Part shown: one piece after another, positions 7,861-15,691 of the stretch
How positions within the stretch are numbered: the stretch's first letter is position 1
Layout of the letters: each line of letters starts with the position of its first letter
Assembly: GCF_051201035.1 (NCBI RefSeq)
Contig: NZ_JBPODR010000021.1
Location: 1-41,301 of the forward strand
DNA from: Thermoanaerobacterium thermosulfurigenes
GTDB taxonomy: Bacteria; Bacillota; Thermoanaerobacteria; Thermoanaerobacterales; Thermoanaerobacteraceae
Reading direction: 5' to 3'
DNA: 41,301 nt
Translations under genes and position numbers: made by a program
Notes under the pieces: model-generated
What the model saw: only the letters and a program-made list of their open reading frames with translations
What the model was told of the DNA's origin: nothing
Databases searched by the model: none

Positions 7861-7889
7861 TTGACATCAAACTTCAATAAATATATAAT
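7861..7889 (+). promoter_or_regulatory. Promoter of the SAM-I riboswitch/metA transcript
   Basis: TTGACA (7861-7866), a 17-base spacer and TATAAT (7884-7889), both perfect consensus hexamers. Transcription would start near 7896, about 25 bases before the riboswitch. Confidence 0.93.
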
Positions 7890-7917
7890 TATTTTAACAA
7901 TTTAATATCGTAAATCA

Positions 7918-8070
7918 AAACTCATCAAGAGTGGTGGAGGGACTGGCCCTGTGAAACCCGGCAACCGTCATATTTTATGAAAATGGTGCTAATTCCTGCA
8001 AAGCTTATAGCTTTGGGAGATGAGTAGATGTGATTATCTACGCCTCATCTCTGAGGTGTTTTATTTTTTA
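7918..8070 (+). ncRNA. SAM-I (S-box) riboswitch with terminator
   Basis: Conserved S-box core: CTCATCAAGAGTGGTGGAGG, then GGCCC, GAAACCCGGCAACC, and the closing strand GGGAGATGAG. P1 is CTCATC (7921-7926) with GATGAG (8019-8024). The same GATGAG can instead pair with CTCATC at 8044-8049 (antiterminator), while CCTCA/TGAGG (8043-8056) followed by TTTTATTTTTT forms the terminator. With SAM bound, P1 forms and transcription stops before metA. Confidence 0.97.
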
Positions 8071-8089
8071 CATTGAAGGAGGTTTGCAA

Positions 8090-9007
8090 ATGCCCATCAA
8101 TATACCAAATGGCCTACCTGCCATCGATATTTTAGCTAAAGAAAATATATTCGTAATGGCTGAAGAAAGGGCAATTCATCAAGATATTCGCCCTCTTAAG
8201 ATCGCCATCTTAAACTTGATGCCTACAAAAAGTGTGACAGAAACACAGCTATTAAGGCTACTTAGCAACAATCCACTGCAAATTGATCTAAAATTTCTCT
8301 ATGCAGCATCACACAAATCTAAAAACACTGCGCCAGAGTATTTAGAAGCTTTTTACAAAACATTTGATGACGTAAAACATGAAAAATTTGACGGTCTCAT
8401 AATAACCGGAGCACCAGTGGAAACTTTGGACTTTTCAGATGTTGATTATTGGCATGAGCTTGAAGAAATAATGGAATGGAGCAAGCACAATGTATTTTCC
8501 ACTTTTCATATTTGCTGGGGTGCTCAAGCAGGTCTATATTATCACTATGGCATTCCTAAATATCCTCTGAAAGAGAAAATGTTTGGCGTATTTTTGCATA
8601 GAGTATCTAAGAAAAATGTCGACTTATTAAGGGGATTTGACGACGAATTTTATGCGCCCCATTCAAGATATACGGAAGTCAGAAAAGAAGATATAGAGCT
8701 TGTAGATGACCTTGAAATACTTTCTGAATCCGACGAAGCAGGCGTATACATAGTAGCTTCAAAATCAGGCAGACAGATATTTGTGACAGGTCACTCTGAA
8801 TATGATCCATTGACGCTAAAATCCGAATACGAAAGGGATTTAAAAAAAGGCATTCCTATAAAAATACCAAAAAACTATTTCCCAGGAGATGACCCTAATA
8901 ATGAGCCAATTGTGAAATGGAGAAGTCATGCAAATCTATTGTTTTCTAACTGGTTAAATTACTATGTATACCAAAAAACACCATACGATGTGAATTCAAT
9001 TGAATAA
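8090..9007 (+). CDS. metA: Homoserine O-acetyltransferase, MetA family
   Basis: Acylates homoserine in the first committed step of methionine synthesis. The protein is 305 residues from the ATG at 8090, which has GAAGGAGG 7 bases upstream and gives the usual N-terminus MPINIPNGLPA; reading frame upstream of it belongs to the riboswitch terminator. Catalytic Cys142 is in FHICWGAQAG, with His235 and Glu237 in GHSEYDP. Residue 111 is Glu (GAPVETLDF); in this family Glu111 goes with acetyl-CoA and Gly111 with succinyl-CoA, so acetyl transfer is predicted despite common annotation as succinyltransferase. Controlled by the SAM-I riboswitch just upstream. Confidence 0.95.
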   Translation: MPINIPNGLPAIDILAKENIFVMAEERAIHQDIRPLKIAILNLMPTKSVTETQLLRLLSNNPLQIDLKFLYAASHKSKNTAPEYLEAFYKTFDDVKHEKFDGLIITGAPVETLDFSDVDYWHELEEIMEWSKHNVFSTFHICWGAQAGLYYHYGIPKYPLKEKMFGVFLHRVSKKNVDLLRGFDDEFYAPHSRYTEVRKEDIELVDDLEILSESDEAGVYIVASKSGRQIFVTGHSEYDPLTLKSEYERDLKKGIPIKIPKNYFPGDDPNNEPIVKWRSHANLLFSNWLNYYVYQKTPYDVNSIE

Positions 9008-9080
9008 ATATTATTTATACGGGTTATAAAGCTCGATTTTATATCCTGCATTTTTTATATCATTTTTGCAAAATTATTCA

Positions 9081-9109
9081 TTGACTTTTTCACTTTCCTG
9101 TGCTAATTT
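9081..9109 (+). promoter_or_regulatory. Likely promoter of the amino-acid permease gene
   Basis: TTGACT (9081-9086), a 17-base spacer, TAATTT (9104-9109); the -10 is weak. Confidence 0.5.
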
Positions 9110-9151
9110 AATTATGCTATTTCAAAAACTTATAGAAAGGAATTGTACTAT

Positions 9152-10504
9152 ATGGACAAAACACAAAAGCTTAAAAAAGACATTGGCCTATTTATCGCCA
9201 CAGCACTTGTAACAGGTAACATGATGGGTTCCGGCATATTCATGCTTCCTGCTACACTTGCATCTAAATCAGGTCCTGGCGCAACAATACTGGCATGGCT
9301 TGTTACAGGAATTGGATCAATATTGCTGGCATTGTCATTTGCAAATTTAGGTTCAAGAATTCCAAAAGCTGGTGGCCCGTATGAATACTCAAAATTAGCT
9401 TTTGGAGACTTTATAGGTTTCATCAATGCGTGGCTATACTGGAATGGTTCATGGATCGGAAACGCTGCCGTCGTTATCGCAGTTGCCAGTTACTCAAGCG
9501 CCTTATTCCCGATTTTATCACAAAGTCATTTAGCCGCTTTTATATACACTAGTGCTATATTATGGATTTTTACAATAATTAACATTATAGGTGTAAAAAG
9601 AGCTGGCTCAACTCAAACAACAATAACTGTTTTTGAAGTATGTCTTTTTTTGTTCTTTATAATCGTATCAGCAGTACATTTCAAGTCAAGCAATGTGATG
9701 CCATTATTTCCTGCAGGAAAAGGCATGAATACTTTATCAGCAGCAGCTACTTCAACACTGTGGGCATTTATAGGACTTGAAACAGCCTCAATTACTGCTG
9801 AAGAAATCAAAAACCCTGAAAAAAACGTAAAGTTAAGCACCATATTCGGAATTTTGATCGCGGTAGTAATGTACTTAGCCATAAACCTCTCGGCAATGGG
9901 TGCAATACCGCAAAGCCAGCTTGCGAAAAGTGCTTCTCCAATAGCAGACATCCTCAAACAGTTCTTAGGGAAAAACATTGCGAATGTCATAATTGTAGGC
10001 TCTGTCGTAAGTGTGCTTGGCACAACCGTTGGATGGCTTTTATCTACAGCTCGTGTGGCTTATGCGGCAGGGAAAGATGGCCTGTTTCCAGAAGTTTTTT
10101 CAAAAGTACATCCTAAGTACAAGACTCCTCACGTATCATTGATCATAGGATCGGTACTTGTAAATCTGCTATTGCTGATGAACTACACAAAATCTCTGGT
10201 TTCCGCGTTTAATTTTATAATACTGTTGGCAACTTTGTCTTTCTTGCCCGTGTACGCTTTTACAGCCGCATCTGAAATGATGCTTCTTATAAAAAGAGAC
10301 AAAAACGTCAGCGTATTAGGCTTTATAAAGAATTCGATTGTTCCGCTTTTAGGCTTTGCATACGCCATGTGGACAATATACGGGTCTGGAGCCGAGACTG
10401 TCATGTACGGATTTATAATGCTTATGTGCGGCATACCCTTCTATATATACATGAAGTACAAAAATAACTCAAAGCTAAACGAGATTCGAAAAGTCTTAGA
10501 ATAA
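9152..10504 (+). CDS. APC-family amino-acid permease
   Basis: Membrane protein of 450 residues with about 12 hydrophobic helices. The N-terminal helix has the APC glycine motif NMMGSGIFMLP, and helix 6 has WAFIGLETASITAEEIKNPEKN, the signature of amino acid/polyamine antiporters and permeases. It imports or exchanges amino acids at the cytoplasmic membrane; substrate not predictable. The ATG at 9152 has AAAGGA 10 bases upstream; a TTG at 9143 is too close to it. It follows metA on the same strand but has its own promoter-like sequence and is closed by a terminator. No S-box precedes it, so a methionine role is not indicated. Confidence 0.9.
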   Translation: MDKTQKLKKDIGLFIATALVTGNMMGSGIFMLPATLASKSGPGATILAWLVTGIGSILLALSFANLGSRIPKAGGPYEYSKLAFGDFIGFINAWLYWNGSWIGNAAVVIAVASYSSALFPILSQSHLAAFIYTSAILWIFTIINIIGVKRAGSTQTTITVFEVCLFLFFIIVSAVHFKSSNVMPLFPAGKGMNTLSAAATSTLWAFIGLETASITAEEIKNPEKNVKLSTIFGILIAVVMYLAINLSAMGAIPQSQLAKSASPIADILKQFLGKNIANVIIVGSVVSVLGTTVGWLLSTARVAYAAGKDGLFPEVFSKVHPKYKTPHVSLIIGSVLVNLLLLMNYTKSLVSAFNFIILLATLSFLPVYAFTAASEMMLLIKRDKNVSVLGFIKNSIVPLLGFAYAMWTIYGSGAETVMYGFIMLMCGIPFYIYMKYKNNSKLNEIRKVLE

Positions 10505-10509
10505 TTACA

Positions 10510-10531
10510 GGCTGCAAAATGCAGCCTTTTT
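10510..10531 (+). terminator. Intrinsic terminator after the permease gene
   Basis: GGCTGC-aaaat-GCAGCC followed by TTTTT, 6 bases past the stop codon. It lies in the gap between convergent genes and carries the U-tract only on the plus strand. Confidence 0.92.
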
Positions 10532-10540
10532 ACATCATTT

Positions 10541-12448
10541 TTAGTTGTCTTCTTTTACCGCATTTGCTATAAGTGAAGCAAAATACTTCGCACCACTGGG
10601 CTCTAAGTGAACCGCATCGGGTGAAAAGAATGAATCATGTCCATAGCTGGCTTTATACCAATCAATTAAAGTAGTGTGTGGATATTCTGAAGACACTTTT
10701 GACAACGTCTCATTGACGATGCTTTCCCAAGGGCGTGGGACGCGGACATTTACCAATATTACGCGTTTTACAGGCTCTGCGCTCTTTAAAAGCGATAAAA
10801 GCTGGTCTTCAGTGAAAGGCCCATTTGTCCCCAACTCAACTATCAATGTGTCTATTTTTCCTTTCTCTTTGAGGTTTTTCACGACATCTTTTGCTTGATA
10901 CATTTGTCTTCCTACTTTGCCATCAATCGTGATTCCCGGCAGCATCTCTTCCAAGTAAGGCTTTGTATCTATCAATATCGAATCGCCTATTATGGTTATA
11001 CCCTTTCCATGCTGTACAGGGCTAATTATAGAATCACTGTTATTTGATGCCGCTGAGCTGGGATTTCCGCCTTTATACGGATAGTACTTAACATCTCTCC
11101 TATTATCTGGCAGATTATCATTGTAGTCATGCACATCACTGCCTATATTGCTACTGCTTTCTATATAAGATGGTGAATCTGAAGCACCATTTGCAGAACC
11201 TGAATTTAACGAAACTGATGCGTTGGCCGGTATGATTCCACTCATACCGGCAATAAAAATGCCCATTAAACATACGGATAATGAAACTAAAGCAGATGTT
11301 TTAAGTGTAGGTAATATTTTCCCTTTTTTAAATCTTAATGATTTTAAGTCGTTTATGATTTTTTTAAGTGCGCCATGTCTTATTGGATCCTCTACGTATT
11401 TCCATGACAAAGCAGAAATAGCGATAATCATAAATACCTGTAGCAGCGCCCGAATAGGATCTAAGCCTTTTGTATCTACAGGTGGTGTCGTCAAAATAAG
11501 CACTGGAAAGTACCAAAGATATACTCCGTACGACCTTGCTCCCAACCATCTTAATTGAGCGCATCCTAATATTTTCCCTAAAAAGCTTTTAGGATGTGCT
11601 GACACAGCTACCACCACAGCAGTTATTGCAGATAGCAAATACATGCCACCTCTATATACAAAAGAATCGTATTGATTGACGTACATAAGCATACCAAAAA
11701 TCGACACCATAGCCAAAAATCCAATAACATCATAAATCAATACTTTTCTTTTAATTTCATTGCTGGAAAATTTGTTGCTGGGCAGAATCAACGCTAAAGC
11801 CGATCCTAAAAGAAGCCCAAAAGCACGTGTATCAGTGCCATAATATACACGGCTGGGGTCCATTCCTGGTGTGTACATTACGCCCATTGCTAAAGCAGAA
11901 AGTACAGAAAGCAGCAAAGTGATAATAAAGATATACTTTTTCTTCTTTATATACTTAAATGCCGCAATCAATGCTAACGGCCAAATGAGGTAAAACTGTC
12001 CTTCAACAGCCAGTGACCATAGATTGCCAAACGTCGATTGTGGTCCAAACTTAGCAAAGTAAGATACTTTATGGAATATCAGCCACCAATTGTTGACATA
12101 AAGCAAACTTGTTATAGCATCACCTTTAATAGATGAAAGCCTTGAAGCATCGAAAAGCGTAACATAAGAAGCGACTACAATTACCATAATAAAAAGAGCT
12201 GGAAATAGCCTCAACATTCTGCGCTTCCAAAAATTTTTTAAATCAACTTTATTGTTTTTCTCCCACTCCGATGCAATTATATTTGTAATCAAGTATCCTG
12301 ATAACACAAAAAATATGCTGACGCCAAAAAAACCACCCTGCAAAAAAGTCAGATTAAGATGATATCCAATGACAGCAAGCACAGCTAAAGCACGGAGTCC
12401 GTCAAGTCCTGCCATGTATCTTGCGTTTTCATTTAAAGGCTTTGGCAC
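10541..12448 (-). CDS. OatA-like membrane acyltransferase with SGNH domain
   Basis: Protein of 635 residues. Residues 10-360 are an acyltransferase-3 domain with about ten membrane helices, including GLDGLRALAVLAVIGYH and FFVLSGYLI. An eleventh helix near 390-410 leads to a Ser/Asn-rich linker and an extracellular SGNH hydrolase-like domain from about 480, with block I IIGDSI and the Asp/His block PDAVHLEPSG. This is the OatA layout, where the membrane part passes acetyl groups outward and the SGNH part O-acetylates peptidoglycan or another surface polymer. Single gene with no polymer-synthesis neighbours, so the acceptor is unknown. Confidence 0.92.
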   Translation of the reverse strand: MPKPLNENARYMAGLDGLRALAVLAVIGYHLNLTFLQGGFFGVSIFFVLSGYLITNIIASEWEKNNKVDLKNFWKRRMLRLFPALFIMVIVVASYVTLFDASRLSSIKGDAITSLLYVNNWWLIFHKVSYFAKFGPQSTFGNLWSLAVEGQFYLIWPLALIAAFKYIKKKKYIFIITLLLSVLSALAMGVMYTPGMDPSRVYYGTDTRAFGLLLGSALALILPSNKFSSNEIKRKVLIYDVIGFLAMVSIFGMLMYVNQYDSFVYRGGMYLLSAITAVVVAVSAHPKSFLGKILGCAQLRWLGARSYGVYLWYFPVLILTTPPVDTKGLDPIRALLQVFMIIAISALSWKYVEDPIRHGALKKIINDLKSLRFKKGKILPTLKTSALVSLSVCLMGIFIAGMSGIIPANASVSLNSGSANGASDSPSYIESSSNIGSDVHDYNDNLPDNRRDVKYYPYKGGNPSSAASNNSDSIISPVQHGKGITIIGDSILIDTKPYLEEMLPGITIDGKVGRQMYQAKDVVKNLKEKGKIDTLIVELGTNGPFTEDQLLSLLKSAEPVKRVILVNVRVPRPWESIVNETLSKVSSEYPHTTLIDWYKASYGHDSFFSPDAVHLEPSGAKYFASLIANAVKEDN

Positions 12449-12612
12449 TGAAATCCCCTCCTAAGATCCCTCACAATAAAAAGCAATTTGTAACAAAATT
12501 CTTCATCAATCATCTCAAATAGCCATTTTTCTATAAATCCATTATATATTATCAATATTACAAGAGCATTACAACTGATAAATAAAATATAAATATCTTA
12601 TAAATATTTATT

Positions 12613-12648
12613 AATAAAAAGAGCCCTTTATACGTTAAAGAGCTCTTT
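12613..12648 (-). terminator. Intrinsic terminator after the isochorismatase-family gene
   Basis: Minus strand AGAGCTCTTTA-acg-TATAAAGGGCTCT, imperfectly paired, followed by TTTTTATT. The rest of the 12449-12661 gap is AT-rich with nothing recognised. Confidence 0.8.
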
Positions 12649-12661
12649 AAAACTTTTTATT

Positions 12662-13408
12662 TTATTCTTCCAGCAGTTCTTTGACAATATTTATGCCATT
12701 AAGCTTCATGTGGTATAGAAACATAGTATGTGTTAAGTCACCATCATGCGGGACTATTTTAAGCCTTTCCGCCGTCTTTACGCTTATATCGTAAGTCTCA
12801 ACACAATTTTCAGGCACAATCACATTGGCACTTAAATTATTGGCGTTTGCAATCATCTTTATAGAAATCGCCGTCTGATACACACACAAATCAGTGCAAT
12901 TGCCAACGATGATAAATGTAGATTTACCTCCTTTTAACATGGTGAATACCTTCTTCAAAAACTCATTTCCATCACCGTCTTCTCCGCCGAAAAACACGTT
13001 TAACGAATTTTTCTCGTACACATTTGGCTTGTCCTTAACCACCTCTAAAAGCTCCTCTACGATACGGCTTTCATCTGTTCCTTTGACACAATGCTCTGGA
13101 TAATCAACAAATTCTGTTGCACCTTTTACATGGGCATCATTTACAAACATCACATTTTTTATGCCCATCCTGTATGAAGCTTTAATGAGGCTCTTTATAT
13201 GCTCTATAATCCCTCCTATTCGAGGACTGGACAAAGCCCCACTTTTGCAAAAACCGTTTATCATATCAACGACGATAATCGACACATTGTCAGCACTCCC
13301 AGCATCTTTTATGACGGTGCTTAACTTCATGTCATCTAAATTGCTATAAAAATCAAACAAATAATTTAAAAAAGGTCTTGTATTGTACAAAAAACTATCA
13401 AAATTCAT
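12662..13408 (-). CDS. Isochorismatase-family cysteine hydrolase (nicotinamidase-like)
   Basis: Protein of 248 residues of the isochorismatase-like hydrolase fold. The catalytic Asp is in VVDMINGF near residue 50, and the nucleophile Cys is in VGNCTDLCVYQTA near 172-177. VNDAH sits where metal-site residues of nicotinamidases lie. Members hydrolyse amides or carbamoyl groups; nicotinamidase is plausible but the usual DxHxxxH metal triad is not complete, so substrate is left open. The second Met is chosen because GGAGG is 8 bases before it and only 2 before the first. It may be in an operon with the thioesterase and sigma factor upstream. Confidence 0.85.
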   Translation of the reverse strand: MNFDSFLYNTRPFLNYLFDFYSNLDDMKLSTVIKDAGSADNVSIIVVDMINGFCKSGALSSPRIGGIIEHIKSLIKASYRMGIKNVMFVNDAHVKGATEFVDYPEHCVKGTDESRIVEELLEVVKDKPNVYEKNSLNVFFGGEDGDGNEFLKKVFTMLKGGKSTFIIVGNCTDLCVYQTAISIKMIANANNLSANVIVPENCVETYDISVKTAERLKIVPHDGDLTHTMFLYHMKLNGINIVKELLEE

Positions 13409-13448
13409 TTTCATGGCCTCCTTTCATCTTATTTTTATTGTATACCAT

Positions 13449-13871
13449 TTAATCTATGCAGTAAAATGTCTCGCGGGAAGATCCCACAAGCTTGCCATCC
13501 TGATTGTATGCATCACATACTGCAACAGCAGTCGTCTTGCCCATGTGGATAATCTTCCCTATTGCCTTGATTCTGTCTTTGGCTTTTAAGGGCTTTATAT
13601 AGTTTATATTCATCTCGAGAGTCACCATGTTTTTCCCCATCGTTTTCGCAGCAATCCCCATAGCCGTATCCATGAGAGAAAACAATACACCGCCGTGAGC
13701 AATCTCAAAGATATTTAGATGTTTATCGGAAATCGTCATTTCCATCGTCACTTTACCACTGCCAAGCTCAACAATCTCCATGCCGATTAGATTGTGAAAC
13801 TGAGCTTTTTGATTCAGCTCGATTATTTCTTTGAATAATTCTTCATTTATGCCGAGATTTTTAGCTTCCAA
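13449..13871 (-). CDS. PaaI-family hotdog thioesterase
   Basis: Protein of 140 residues with a single hotdog domain. The helix motif AHGGVLFSLMDTAMG and the downstream NINYIKPLKAKDRI strand are those of PaaI/YbgC-type acyl-CoA thioesterases; Asp in SLMD is the likely catalytic residue. It would hydrolyse acyl- or aryl-CoA in the cytoplasm. No CoA pathway genes lie nearby, so the substrate is unknown. It sits 25 bases downstream of the sigma-factor gene and 40 upstream of the isochorismatase-family gene, consistent with one transcript. Confidence 0.9.
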   Translation of the reverse strand: MEAKNLGINEELFKEIIELNQKAQFHNLIGMEIVELGSGKVTMEMTISDKHLNIFEIAHGGVLFSLMDTAMGIAAKTMGKNMVTLEMNINYIKPLKAKDRIKAIGKIIHMGKTTAVAVCDAYNQDGKLVGSSRETFYCID

Positions 13872-13896
13872 GTATACATCATCCTTTCAAGCCATT

Positions 13897-14463
13897 TTAC
13901 ATAATTATATCATTTTTTATCAAAAATCTTAATCTATCTAAAGCCCTGTCTTTAAGTTTTACAGCACTCTGATATCCCACTCCCAACTCTTTTGATATTT
14001 CAACAAGTGTCTTCCTTTCGAAAAAGTAAAGCATTATTATGTTTTTCTGCTTTCCAGTAAGGCCATTCAAAGCTTCCTTTAAATCCTTTCTCATGATATC
14101 ATTAAAAAATTTTTCTTCTGGCGTAAGTTCATCGCTCTCTATCAAATCGATGATCTCATTTTCCTCCTCATCTGCCTTTGCATTCAAAGAGAGAAAAGAT
14201 TTTTTCTTTCTATAAGCATTTAAAAAATAAAATTTAAGCTGCATACTGCCATATGCTATGAATTCCTTGCCTTTTTTCTCATCAAACTGATGGATAGCAG
14301 CAATAAGCACTTCTCTTCCGTCTTGAAGCATATCATCAAAACTGTCGTATGGAAACTTTTTTGCTAATTTTATCAAAAGAGGATTAAACTTTTTTAAAAT
14401 CTCATGGACAGAATCTTTATCACCACTTTTAGCCTTAAAGCACAGTTCATTATAACTTATCAT
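13897..14463 (-). CDS. Sigma-70-family RNA polymerase sigma factor
   Basis: Protein of 188 residues with only regions 2 and 4. Region 2 shows FDDMLQDGREVLIAAIHQFDEKKG near 41-65, and region 4 (about 128-185) shows LTGKQKNIIMLYFFERKTLVEIS with the helix-turn-helix ELGVGYQSAVKLKDRALDRL. Small two-region factors of this type include ECF sigmas and the clostridial TcdR/BotR/UviA group. No anti-sigma gene is adjacent. The promoter carries a LexA-like box and the leader has three dyads, one covering the ribosome site. Target genes unknown. Confidence 0.87.
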   Translation of the reverse strand: MISYNELCFKAKSGDKDSVHEILKKFNPLLIKLAKKFPYDSFDDMLQDGREVLIAAIHQFDEKKGKEFIAYGSMQLKFYFLNAYRKKKSFLSLNAKADEEENEIIDLIESDELTPEEKFFNDIMRKDLKEALNGLTGKQKNIIMLYFFERKTLVEISKELGVGYQSAVKLKDRALDRLRFLIKNDIIM

Positions 14464-14473
14464 CTACTACACA

Positions 14474-14515
14474 CCTCACATAAAGTGAGGACCGGTCCCT
14501 TTCAGTGCAGCACTG
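14474..14515 (-). promoter_or_regulatory. Three consecutive dyads in the sigma-factor leader
   Basis: In 42 bases lie CAGTGCAGCACTG (14503-14515), GGACCGGTCC (14489-14498) and CCTCAC-N5-GTGAGG (14474-14490). The last includes the presumed ribosome site GAGGTG of the sigma-factor gene, so as an RNA hairpin it would hide the translation start. Confidence 0.5.
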
Positions 14516-14522
14516 TGCTTTA

Positions 14523-14547
14523 ATTATATTAAACGAACAAACGTTTT
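14523..14547 (-). promoter_or_regulatory. LexA-like (SOS) box within the sigma-factor promoter
   Basis: CGAACAAACGTTTT (14534-14547, plus-strand reading) fits the Gram-positive LexA box, core GAAC-N4-GTTC, with one core change (GTTT). It lies just upstream of a minus-strand TATAAT (14523-14528), where it would overlap the -35/spacer. No good -35 hexamer is seen. Confidence 0.5.
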
Positions 14548-14658
14548 GGTAATTGCGAGTTATAAAAAGTCAATGTAGAAAATTTATAATAATCAGTTAT
14601 TTGTGACATTACTTGTCAACAAAACAAAGATTTCCATTTAAGACTTTATTTAATTTCT

Positions 14659-14706
14659 AAAAATAAAAGAGGCGCATATGTTAAATCAAAAAAACATATA
14701 CGCCTC
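14659..14706 (-). terminator. Intrinsic terminator after the NlpC/P60 gene
   Basis: Minus strand stem GAGGCGTATATGTT with AACATATGCGCCTC, followed by TTTTATTTTT. The long A/T loop lies between the arms. Confidence 0.9.
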
Positions 14707-14730
14707 TATGTAGATGCTCTCTTTTAAATT

Positions 14731-15420
14731 TTAATAATATCTTCTTGCGCCTATATAGTACGTCCTAAACCAACCGCTAAAATCCGCAATAGCAGCCTTA
14801 TTAAGGGAATCGCTCATGTGTATTAAACGATTATCTCCTATGTATATACCTTCATGTGTAGGACCACCGCCTGATGTAGAGAAAAACAATATATCGCCTG
14901 GCTGAAGATCAGATAAGCTTACAGCTCTACCACCTGCATACTGGTCATACGTAGTTCTGCCGATGCTTTTTCCAGCTTGCCTAAACACGTATTGAACAAA
15001 TCCAGAGCAATCAAAACCTGCAGGTGTAGTACCACCAAAAACATACGGTACTCCAAGATATCTTTCTGCAATACTTACTATGTCAAAATTTGATGGGCGC
15101 TCATAACCACCCCTTGATGAAACGCCAGTTACAGTCGTCCTATTTAATACTGCCTCTGTAGCTGGTCCTACAATTCCATCAGGAGATAGTCCGTACCTTC
15201 TCTGCAGTGCGATCACTGCGCTTTTTGTCTTGCTGCCAAATATTCCGTCAATACCACCTGTGCTATAGCCAAGCCTGTTTAACGTTTGCTGCAAGCTAAC
15301 CACCGCTTGTCCTCTTGAACCGTATTTCAAAAGCTCCATTGCAAATGCACTTGGCGCTTGCATAAGTGTTATTGACACTACCGCTGTTGCCACTATTTTT
15401 TTGTAATTCAACTCATTCAT
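14731..15420 (-). CDS. Secreted NlpC/P60 cell-wall endopeptidase with peptidoglycan-binding domain
   Basis: Protein of 229 residues. A signal peptide covers about residues 1-27 (cleavage near AFA-ME). A PG_binding_1 domain follows at 30-92 (YGSRGQAVVSLQQTLNRLGY), then an NlpC/P60 domain from about 113 with catalytic Cys138 (FDCSGF), His189 (THEGIYIG) and His201 (LIHMS). It cleaves peptide stems of peptidoglycan outside the cell. It is expressed from a leader holding a c-di-AMP riboswitch, a usual pairing for wall hydrolases. The start has AGAGAGG a few bases upstream; an overlapping ATG 4 bases earlier is out of frame. Confidence 0.95.
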   Translation of the reverse strand: MNELNYKKIVATAVVSITLMQAPSAFAMELLKYGSRGQAVVSLQQTLNRLGYSTGGIDGIFGSKTKSAVIALQRRYGLSPDGIVGPATEAVLNRTTVTGVSSRGGYERPSNFDIVSIAERYLGVPYVFGGTTPAGFDCSGFVQYVFRQAGKSIGRTTYDQYAGGRAVSLSDLQPGDILFFSTSGGGPTHEGIYIGDNRLIHMSDSLNKAAIADFSGWFRTYYIGARRYY

Positions 15421-15428
15421 CCTCTCTT

Positions 15429-15528
15429 TATGCCTACGAGGTTAGTTGACGGGTTCGGTAAAGAGCAACCCTACCGCATACGCGGATTCACCCCAAAGAT
15501 ATCCCCCGCTCTTTCGATTAGGCATATT
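15429..15528 (-). ncRNA. c-di-AMP riboswitch (ydaO/yuaA type)
   Basis: The minus strand shows the conserved blocks in order: TGCCTAATCGAAAGAGCGGG, GGGGTGAATCCGC, GCGGTAGGGTTGCTCTTT, then GAACCCGTCAACTAACCTCG and TAGGCA, with the ends pairing (TGCCTA/TAGGCA). It ends just before the ribosome site of the NlpC/P60 gene. No separate terminator is seen between aptamer and start codon, so control may be at translation or by folding of the 3' end. c-di-AMP binding normally turns such genes off. Confidence 0.95.
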
Positions 15529-15583
15529 TTATTTTATTTTAATAAATTTAATAAAAAATTTATATTTTTAATAATTAATTAAT

Positions 15584-15612
15584 ATTATATAGGCAAATTG
15601 TATCAAAGTCAA
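15584..15612 (-). promoter_or_regulatory. Promoter of the riboswitch/NlpC transcript
   Basis: Minus strand TTGACT (15607-15612), 17-base spacer, TATAAT (15584-15589). It leaves about 50 A/T-rich bases before the riboswitch. Confidence 0.82.
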
Positions 15613-15691
15613 CCACATTCCATAAATTACCTGAAGATTGTGAGTTTTTCATGGTTATACTAATTAATAAATATCGAAAGAAGGTGAAAAA

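Noticed and set aside
8030..8089. Upstream in-frame extension of MetA by 20 residues
   Set aside because: It is translated SAM-I riboswitch terminator sequence; the ATG at 8090 has a strong ribosome site and the family N-terminus.
14669..14706. Long hairpin after the NlpC gene as a possible mobile-element end
   Set aside because: It is followed by a U-tract on the minus strand and lies right after a stop codon, so it is an ordinary terminator.
15640..15691. Forespore sigma-G promoter before ku
   Set aside because: I looked for the expected -35/-10 pair because Bacillus ku is spore-expressed, but no arrangement fitted convincingly.
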